DNA of 64,000 nt from positions 90,185-154,184 of the forward strand of contig NZ_BBXE01000033.1 in NCBI RefSeq assembly GCF_001570565.1. The letters are read 5' to 3'. Position 1 is the first letter of the stretch; the number at the start of each line of letters is the position of its first letter. Both the position numbers and the translations under genes were made by a program. The stretch comes from Herbidospora yilanensis. GTDB taxonomy: Bacteria; Actinomycetota; Actinomycetes; Streptosporangiales; Streptosporangiaceae. Below, in pieces: positions 58,277 to 64,000 of the stretch. The notes under the pieces are model-generated. The model did not search any database and was not told the DNA's origin. It worked only from the letters and a program-made list of their open reading frames with translations.

Positions 58277-61024
58277 TCAGACGCCCATCGCCTCGGTGTC
58301 GTTCGACTCGGCGGTGGTGCCGACCTCGGTGACGCCGTTCTTGAGGTGGTAGCGGGCGATCGCTTCCTTCAGCGTCTCCGGCTTGACCTCGCCGCGCTTG
58401 GCGAGCTGGGTCAGCACCGCCAGGGTGATCGAGGCCGCGTCGACGTGGAAGTGCCGCCGCAGCGCCGACCGCGTGTCGGACAGGCCGAAGCCGTCGGTGC
58501 CCAGCGAGGTCCAGTCGCCCGGCACCCACTGCGCGATCTGGTCCTGTACGGCCCGCATGTAGTCGCTGACGCCCACGAAGGGCCCCGGTACGTTCGACAG
58601 CTTGGTCGTGACGTAGGGGACCTTCTGCTCGGCCTCAGGGTTGAGCAGGTTGTACTCCTCGCATGCGAGGGCGTCGCGGCGCAGCTCCGACCACGAGGTG
58701 GTCGACCACACCGAGGCGGCCACGCCCCACTCCTCGGCCAGCATGCGCTGCGCCTCCAGGGCCCACGGCCCGGCGACGCCCGACACGAGGATGTTGGCCT
58801 TGGGGCCGTCACCCTGCGCGGGGGCGAAGAGGTAGAGGCCCTTGAGCAGGCCCTCGACGTCGAGGCCGGCCGGCTCGGCGGGCTGCTGGTAGGGCTCGTT
58901 GTAGACGGTCAGGTAGTAGAAGACGTCTTCGGCGTTCTCGCCGTACATCCTCCGCAGGCCGTCGCGCACGATGTGGGCCACCTCGTAGGCCCACGCCGGG
59001 TCGTAGGAGATCGCGGCGGGGTTGGTCGAGGCGATGAGCGGCGTGTGGCCGTCTTCGTGCTGGAGGCCCTCGCCGTTCAGGGTGGTGCGGCCGGCGGTGG
59101 CGCCGAGCAGGAAGCCGCGGCCCATCTGGTCGGCGAGCTGCCACATCTGGTCGGCCGTCCGCTGCCAGCCGAACATCGAGTAGAAGATGTAGATCGGGAT
59201 CATGTGCTCGCCGTGGGTGGCGTACGCCGAGCCGACCGCGATCGTGGAGGCCATCGAGCCCGACTCGGTGATGCCCTCGTGGAGGATCTGACCCTCGGTC
59301 GACTCCTTGTAGGACAGCAGCAGGTCGCGGTCGACCGCCTCGTAGGTCTGCCCGTAGGGCGAGTAGATCTTGGCGGTCGGGAACATGGCGTCGATGCCGA
59401 ACGTGCGGGCCTCGTCGGGGATGATCGGCACGAAGCGGTGGCCGATCTCCTTGTCGCGCATGAGGTCTTTCAGCAGGCGCACGAACGCCATGGTGGTGGC
59501 GACGTTCTGCTTGCCCGAGCCCTTCGAGAGCTGCTTGTAGGCGTCGTCGCCCGGCAGCTTCAGGCTCTTGGCGCGCACGACGCGCTTGGGCAGGAACCCG
59601 CCCAGAGCGTGGCGGCGCTCCTTCATGTAGGCGATCTCGTCGCTGTCGGGACCCGGGTGGTAGTAGGGCGGCAGGTCGCCTTCGAGGTCCTTGTCGGGAA
59701 TCGGAAGGTAGAGCCGGTCGCGGAACTCCTTGAGCTCCGCCTTGCTCAGCTTCTTCATCTGGTGGGTGGCGTTGCGGGCCTCGAAGTCCTTGCCCAGCGT
59801 CCAGCCCTTGATCGTCTGCGCCAGGATGACCGTCGGCTGGCCGACGTGGTCACGGGCCGACTTGAACGCCGCGTAGACCTTGCGGTAGTCGTGGCCGCCG
59901 CGCGAGAGCTTGCGGATCTCGTCGTCGGACAGGTGCTCGACCATCTTGCGCAGGCGCGGGTCGCCGCCGAAGAAGTGGTCGCGGATGTAGGCGCCGTTCT
60001 CGACGGAGTAGGTCTGGAACTGGCCGTCGGGCGTGGTGTTCATCTGGTTGACCAGCACGCCGTCGACGTCGGCCGCCAGCAGCGGATCCCAGTCACGGCC
60101 CCAGACGACCTTGATGACGTTCCACCCGGCGCCCCGGAAGTAGGACTCCAGCTCCTGGATGATCTTGCCGTTGCCCCGGACCGGGCCGTCCAGCCGCTGA
60201 AGGTTGCAGTTGATGACGAAGGTCAGGTTGTCGAGCTCCTCGCGGGCCGCGAGACCGATGGCGCCGAGCGACTCGGGCTCGTCCATCTCGCCGTCGCCGA
60301 GGAAGGCCCACACGTGGCTGCGCGAGGTGTCCTTGATCTTGCGGTCGTGCAGGTAGCGGTTGAACCGCGCCTGGTAGATCGCGCCGATCGGGCCCAGGCC
60401 CATGGAGACCGTGGGGAACTCCCAGAAGTCGGACATCAGGCGCGGGTGAGGGTAGGAGGGCAGCCCCTTGAACCCGTGGGACAACTCCTGCCGGAAGGCG
60501 TCGAGCTGGGTCTCGGTGAGGCGGCCCTCAAGGAAGGCGCGCGCGTAGATTCCGGGGGCCGCGTGGCCCTGGAAGAACACCTGGTCGCCCGACTCGCCGT
60601 GGTCTTTACCGCGGAAGAAGTGGTTGAAGCCCACCTCGTAGAGGGACGCGGCGGAGGCGTAGGTCGCGATGTGGCCGCCCACGTTGGTGCGGGCGTTGGC
60701 CCGGGTCACCATGATCGCGGCGTTCCACCTGCTGTACGCGCGGATGCGCCGCTCGACGTATTCGTCGCCGGGGAACCACGGCTCCCGCTCGGGTGCGATG
60801 GTGTTGATGTAGTCGGTGCTGCGCAGACCCGGGACGCCGACCTGATGCTCACGCGCCCGTTCGAGCAGGCGGAGCATCAGATAGCGCGCTCGGGTTCGCC
60901 CCTCCGTCTTGACGACGTTGTCGAGCGACTCAAGCCACTCCTGGGTCTCGCTTGGATCGACATCAGGGAACTGGCTGGGTAGGCCGTCACTGATGATCGA
61001 GAAACGCTGGCGTCCGGAAGCCAC
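58277..61024 (-). CDS. aceE: Pyruvate dehydrogenase E1 component (homodimeric type)
   Basis: A 915-aa thiamine-diphosphate enzyme that decarboxylates pyruvate and acetylates the lipoyl group of E2. The cofactor motif [10 protein letters not shown] leads into [11 protein letters not shown], and [20 protein letters not shown] near the N-terminus is typical of AceE. GTG 61024 is chosen as start, preceded by GAAGGCGAG; it gives the usual family length, whereas the longer open frame to 61252 adds unrelated sequence. In actinobacteria this protein works in a mixed PDH/ODH complex. Confidence 0.95.
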   Translation of the reverse strand: MASGRQRFSIISDGLPSQFPDVDPSETQEWLESLDNVVKTEGRTRARYLMLRLLERAREHQVGVPGLRSTDYINTIAPEREPWFPGDEYVERRIRAYSRWNAAIMVTRANARTNVGGHIATYASAASLYEVGFNHFFRGKDHGESGDQVFFQGHAAPGIYARAFLEGRLTETQLDAFRQELSHGFKGLPSYPHPRLMSDFWEFPTVSMGLGPIGAIYQARFNRYLHDRKIKDTSRSHVWAFLGDGEMDEPESLGAIGLAAREELDNLTFVINCNLQRLDGPVRGNGKIIQELESYFRGAGWNVIKVVWGRDWDPLLAADVDGVLVNQMNTTPDGQFQTYSVENGAYIRDHFFGGDPRLRKMVEHLSDDEIRKLSRGGHDYRKVYAAFKSARDHVGQPTVILAQTIKGWTLGKDFEARNATHQMKKLSKAELKEFRDRLYLPIPDKDLEGDLPPYYHPGPDSDEIAYMKERRHALGGFLPKRVVRAKSLKLPGDDAYKQLSKGSGKQNVATTMAFVRLLKDLMRDKEIGHRFVPIIPDEARTFGIDAMFPTAKIYSPYGQTYEAVDRDLLLSYKESTEGQILHEGITESGSMASTIAVGSAYATHGEHMIPIYIFYSMFGWQRTADQMWQLADQMGRGFLLGATAGRTTLNGEGLQHEDGHTPLIASTNPAAISYDPAWAYEVAHIVRDGLRRMYGENAEDVFYYLTVYNEPYQQPAEPAGLDVEGLLKGLYLFAPAQGDGPKANILVSGVAGPWALEAQRMLAEEWGVAASVWSTTSWSELRRDALACEEYNLLNPEAEQKVPYVTTKLSNVPGPFVGVSDYMRAVQDQIAQWVPGDWTSLGTDGFGLSDTRSALRRHFHVDAASITLAVLTQLAKRGEVKPETLKEAIARYHLKNGVTEVGTTAESNDTEAMGV

Positions 61025-61292
61025 TGGGTCTCGCCTTCCGAGAATGGACTTTTGTCGGTCTAGGGTTCTGGTTCCATCCTGGCTGCTCCCTGCGGAAGAT
61101 GCATCTCTACCGCGGGGTAACCGGGCGGTCTTTGGCCTAGACCACCGATGGTAGGACGATTTTCGCCCAAGCTTGCACATCCCGCCACCACCGGGTGTGC
61201 TCACTTCGTCAGCGTAACGTTTTGACCTAGGTTGTCCCTCACCTGGTCGCACGGCCCCGATTTGGGGGCAGGCCGCACCTTAGTATCCCGAT
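61025..61292. other. Divergent promoter region of aceE and yjbQ-like genes
   Basis: This 268-bp gap lies between divergent starts and is less GC-rich than average. It should contain both promoters and the aceE leader. I see no clear riboswitch or ORF. Confidence 0.6.
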
Positions 61293-61703
61293 GTGAGATC
61301 TCAGGTCATCGAGGTGCGGACGGGCTCCCGGGAACGGGTGCACGACATCACCGCGGAATGCGCGAGGTTCGTCGGAGACCAGGGAGGCGACGGCCTTCTC
61401 AACGTCTTCGTGCCTCACGCGACGGCGGGCGTGGCGCTGATCGAACTGGGCGCCGGCAGTGACGACGACCTGCTGGCCGCGCTGGGCGACCTGCTCCCGG
61501 CCGACGACCGCTGGCGGCACGCCCACGGCTCGCGGGGCCACGGGCGGTCTCACGTGATGCCGGCCCTGATTCCGCCCTATGCGACGGTACCCGTCATCGG
61601 GGGGCGGCTGGCTCTGGGCACCTGGCAGTCGATCGCCATCGTGGATCTCAACGTGGACAACATGGAACGTCGTGTTCGTTTGTCCTATTTGTCCGAATCG
61701 TAG
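61293..61703 (+). CDS. YjbQ/UPF0047-family protein
   Basis: A 136-aa protein from GTG 61293 with the family marks LNVFVPHATAGVALIE, the histidine-rich RWRHAHGSRGHGRSHVMPAL, and a C-terminal GTWQSIAIVDLN. The family has been linked to thiamine-phosphate synthase activity in E. coli, but its natural role is unclear. The His-rich loop likely binds metal. Confidence 0.9.
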   Translation: MRSQVIEVRTGSRERVHDITAECARFVGDQGGDGLLNVFVPHATAGVALIELGAGSDDDLLAALGDLLPADDRWRHAHGSRGHGRSHVMPALIPPYATVPVIGGRLALGTWQSIAIVDLNVDNMERRVRLSYLSES

Positions 61704-61825
61704 ATAACGGTGCGGGTCACTGACCGTGGCGACCGTTGACGACGATGGGTCACAGCGTGTGGACTGTGCCGAACGATACCCGCAGCGGTTTCCGAGCGGG
61801 GTCGATCCGAGCAGGAGGGATGAGA

Positions 61826-62251
61826 GTGAGCGCGACCGCGGGTCAGGCGCAGGGCGAGCGCGGCCTGGCCGAACGACTCGGCCTCAAGCCGGGTCAGGTG
61901 GTGCAGGAGGTCGGCTGGGACGAGGACAGCGACGAGGCGCTTCGTCAGTCCATCGAGGAGCTGACCGGCAACGAGATGGTCGACGAGGACTACGAAGAGG
62001 TCGTCGACGTGGTGCTCCTGTGGTACCGCGACGGGGATGACGATCTGTTCGACATCTTGAGCGGTGTGACCACGGCGCTGGCGGACGGCGGCCAGATCTG
62101 GCTGCTGACCCCCAAGGCGGGCCGTGACGGCCACGTCGAGCCGAGCGACATCGGTGAGGATGCCACGACCGCCGGCCTCGCGCAGACCAGCAGCATCAGC
62201 GCGGCCAGAGACTGGTCGGGCACGAGACTCGTCTTCAAGGGCCGCCGCTAG
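61826..62251 (+). CDS. DUF3052 family protein
   Basis: A 141-aa acidic protein conserved in actinobacteria next to aceE and a peroxiredoxin. The start is GTG 61826 (giving SATAGQAQGE), with AGGAGG seven bases upstream; ATG 61820 would leave that site too close. Characteristic segments are LGLKPGQVVQEVGWDED and VVLLWYRDGDDDLFD. Its function is unknown. Confidence 0.92.
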   Translation: MSATAGQAQGERGLAERLGLKPGQVVQEVGWDEDSDEALRQSIEELTGNEMVDEDYEEVVDVVLLWYRDGDDDLFDILSGVTTALADGGQIWLLTPKAGRDGHVEPSDIGEDATTAGLAQTSSISAARDWSGTRLVFKGRR

Positions 62252-62266
62252 CCGGCTGGGCCCCGT

Positions 62267-62296
62267 CCTGCCGTACGGCCGCCGCCGTACGGCAGG
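62267..62296. terminator. Strong 13-bp hairpin between DUF3052 and peroxiredoxin genes
   Basis: CCTGCCGTACGGC (62267-62279) and GCCGTACGGCAGG (62284-62296) are perfect arms around a four-base loop, 15 bases after the DUF3052 stop and 21 before the peroxiredoxin start. It may terminate or attenuate; no T tract follows. Confidence 0.7.
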
Positions 62297-62317
62297 CTCA
62301 CTACGGGCGGAGTGATC

Positions 62318-62758
62318 ATGGATATGCCGGCCGCCGGGTCTCCCGCGCCCGACTTCGAGCTGGCCGACCAGCACGGCACACCGGTCCGGCTGTCGGGTCT
62401 GCGCGGCCGGAAGGTGCTGCTCGTCTTCTTCCCTTTCGCCTTCACCGGCGTCTGCCAGGGCGAACTTCACGATCTTCACGGGTTCGACGACGCGGTGGTG
62501 CTGGCCGTCTCCGTCGACTCGATGTTCGCGCAGCGGGCCTGGGCCGACCGCGAGGGCTGGGACGTCACCCTGCTCTCGGACTTCTGGCCCCACGGTCAGG
62601 TCGCGCGTCTTTATGGTGTCTTCGATGAGGTGAAGGGGGTCGCCTCGCGGGGGACCTTCATCATCGACGGGGAGGGCGTGGTGCGCTGGACGGTCGCCAC
62701 CGCGATCGGGCAGGCGCGCGACGTCGCCGACTACCGGAAAGTCCTCAGCGAGCTGTAG
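62318..62758 (+). CDS. AhpE-like 1-Cys peroxiredoxin
   Basis: A 146-aa thioredoxin-fold peroxidase. The peroxidatic Cys46 lies in FAFTGVCQGEL; there is no other Cys, so an external thiol must reduce it, as for AhpE. ATG 62318 is preferred with GGGCGGAG at good spacing; GTG 62312 extends it by two residues. It should remove peroxides in the cytoplasm and is part of the conserved aceE neighbourhood. Confidence 0.93.
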   Translation: MDMPAAGSPAPDFELADQHGTPVRLSGLRGRKVLLVFFPFAFTGVCQGELHDLHGFDDAVVLAVSVDSMFAQRAWADREGWDVTLLSDFWPHGQVARLYGVFDEVKGVASRGTFIIDGEGVVRWTVATAIGQARDVADYRKVLSEL

Positions 62759-62768
62759 GGAGGCCGAC

Positions 62769-63089
62769 ATGCCCTGCTACCGATGCGGGGCCCGGCAGAC
62801 CGACCCGGTTCGTGGCGCGAGCCCGTGGAGGCGCGGGGTGCGCTCTGACGTCCAGGTCCTGATCTGCCCGGGGTGCCAGCGGGCCCATGATCTCGAACTC
62901 GACGGTTGTTCCTCGTGCGGCTCGACGAGTCTCGTCTGCCGCCTCGGCGAGGTCGAGTGCCGCTCCTGCGGCCACGTCCGCAGCGCCGGCGAGGGCGGCC
63001 CCCCGTACGATTTCCGGCGGCCCTCGGTGCCGGCCGACCTCGCGGCGGAGGTGGAGGCGGCCCTGTCTCGCGTACTCGGCCGGTCGTGA
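62769..63089 (+). CDS. Small zinc-ribbon protein
   Basis: A 106-aa protein with several CxxC pairs: CYRCG at the start, CPGCQ, CSSCG and CRSCG, predicting two zinc ribbons in residues 1-70, followed by a helical acidic tail (PADLAAEVEAALSRVLG). It begins ten bases after the peroxiredoxin and is probably cotranscribed. A DNA-, RNA- or redox-linked role is possible; none is shown. Confidence 0.82.
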   Translation: MPCYRCGARQTDPVRGASPWRRGVRSDVQVLICPGCQRAHDLELDGCSSCGSTSLVCRLGEVECRSCGHVRSAGEGGPPYDFRRPSVPADLAAEVEAALSRVLGRS

Positions 63090-63103
63090 GATTAGATGTC
63101 CGG

Positions 63104-64000
63104 ATGAGTTACGTGGTCGCCCTGGATGTGGGCGGGACATCGATGAAGGGCGGCCTCGTCAGCGAATCGGGCGAGGTGACCGTTTTTCCCGGGCGTGCGA
63201 CCGGGCGTGAAGACGGGCCCGAGGCCGTGGTCGCCAACATCCGGGCCTATGTGGCCGAACTCGCCGCCTCCGGCGACGGGCCGCCGCGCGGCGTCGGCCT
63301 GGCGGTGCCCGGGATCGTCGACGCCGACACGGCCCTGTTCTCGGCCAACATCGGGTGGCGCGACGTGCCGGCGGCGGCGTTCGTGCCCGAGGGGCTGCCG
63401 GTGAAGCTGGGCCACGACGTGCAGACGGCGGGCCTGGCCGAGAGCGTCTTCGGGGCCGGCCGCGACGTGACCGACTTCCTGTTCCTGCCCATCGGCACGG
63501 GAATCGCCGGCGCCCTGATCATCAAGGGCGAGCCCTACGGGGGCGTCAACGGCTGGGGCGGCGAGATCGGCCACACCCCCGTGTGGCCCGACGGCGAGCG
63601 GTGCGCCTGCGGCCAGACCGGCTGCCTGGAGACCTACGCCTCGGCGGCCTCGCTGGGCCGCCGCTACACCGAGCGCACCGGCAAGCCCGCCACGGCGGTC
63701 GACGTCATGGCACAGGCGGCCACCGACCCCCACGCCTACGCGGTTCTGGCCGACGCCGTCGAGGCGCTGGCGATCTCGATGGCGTCGTACACGCTGCTCA
63801 TGGACCCGGCGATGATCGTGATCGGCGGCGGCCTCGGCGAGGCCGGCGAGGCCCTGCTGACCCCGCTCAGAGACCGCATGACCGAGCGCCTGAGCTTCCG
63901 CAAGCCCCCGCCGCTGCGCCAGACGGCGCTGGGCGTCCGCGCGGGGATGCTGGGAGCGGGCATCCTCGGCTGGCGCGCGGCGGGAGTCCGCGACTGGGCC
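63104..64000 (+). CDS. ROK-family sugar kinase (glucokinase-like), 3' end off the window
   Basis: The ORF is open to the right edge (299 codons visible), so the C-terminal end is missing. It has the phosphate loop VALDVGGTSMKGG, PGIVDADT, LPIGTGIAGALI, the ROK zinc motif CACGQTGCLE and the C-terminal MIVIGGGLGEAGE. The domain is nearly complete. Family role: ATP-dependent phosphorylation of glucose or an amino sugar. There is no N-terminal helix-turn-helix, so it is an enzyme rather than a regulator. Confidence 0.9.
   Translation, partial: MSYVVALDVGGTSMKGGLVSESGEVTVFPGRATGREDGPEAVVANIRAYVAELAASGDGPPRGVGLAVPGIVDADTALFSANIGWRDVPAAAFVPEGLPVKLGHDVQTAGLAESVFGAGRDVTDFLFLPIGTGIAGALIIKGEPYGGVNGWGGEIGHTPVWPDGERCACGQTGCLETYASAASLGRRYTERTGKPATAVDVMAQAATDPHAYAVLADAVEALAISMASYTLLMDPAMIVIGGGLGEAGEALLTPLRDRMTERLSFRKPPPLRQTALGVRAGMLGAGILGWRAAGVRDWA

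Noticed and set aside
61025..61252. 76-residue N-terminal extension of AceE
   Set aside because: The sequence is Arg/Ser-rich, unlike AceE, and GTG 61024 with a ribosome site gives the normal family length.

Overview
The window is high-GC DNA with dense genes, frequent ATGA/GTGA start-stop overlaps and many GTG/TTG starts. Together with the gene content (polyphosphate glucokinase, DUF3052, a homodimeric-type AceE beside an AhpE-like peroxiredoxin, NRPS and lasso clusters) this points to a filamentous actinomycete, most likely Streptosporangiales (Streptosporangium/Nonomuraea type). That placement is inference from gene content; no rRNA or tRNA gene was seen.

Layout. 1-4.8 kb: a polyphosphate glucokinase with a long repeat tail running off the left edge, a DesK/NarL-type two-component pair and a small membrane protein. 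4.9-7.7 kb: a lower-GC NACHT-type NTPase gene broken by an internal deletion and frameshift. 7.8-26.4 kb: a glucan-related and biosynthetic region with five copies of a LacI-family operator-like palindrome (core GAGCGCTC). It holds a secreted multidomain glycan-active protein, an NRPS operon (C-A-T-TE-MFS fusion, free carrier protein, glycosyltransferase, C-A-T NRPS), a PA14-containing GH3 beta-glucosidase, a GNAT enzyme behind a possible leader peptide, and a secreted discoidin-DUF1996 protein. 26.5-30 kb: a LAL-type LuxR regulator and a secreted protein of unknown function.

30-33.8 kb (minus strand): a compact lasso-peptide locus (47-aa precursor, cyclase, fused RRE-protease) behind a ROK-family regulator. 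34-39.2 kb: a hexitol PTS operon (DeoR regulator, PfkB kinase, EIIC, EIIB, EIIA, zinc dehydrogenase, HPr), with a tandem repeat that duplicates the start-codon context between its first two genes. 39.3-42.4 kb: a DUF4143 ATPase, a 23-bp tandem repeat array, a hypothetical protein, a YjbR/MmcQ protein and a MarR regulator. 42.4-46 kb: an ABC exporter, a ThuA-like protein and an oxidoreductase. 46-49 kb: a three-gene signalling unit (two kinase-like proteins and a LuxR regulator). 49-51 kb: a small protein, an esterase and a WYL regulator. 51-56.1 kb: a MacAB-like export system with its own OmpR-type two-component pair. 56.2-64 kb: a membrane-anchored trypsin-like protease and the conserved aceE / YjbQ / DUF3052 / peroxiredoxin / zinc-ribbon / ROK kinase neighbourhood, with the last gene cut by the right edge.

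Most notable: (i) the NRPS thioesterase has Cys where Ser is usual, its module is fused to an exporter, and it sits with a glycosyltransferase and a DesR-like GH3 enzyme under glucan-type operators; (ii) a lasso precursor whose leader lacks the usual penultimate Thr and whose cyclase has no canonical start codon; (iii) a repetitive basic tail on polyphosphate glucokinase.
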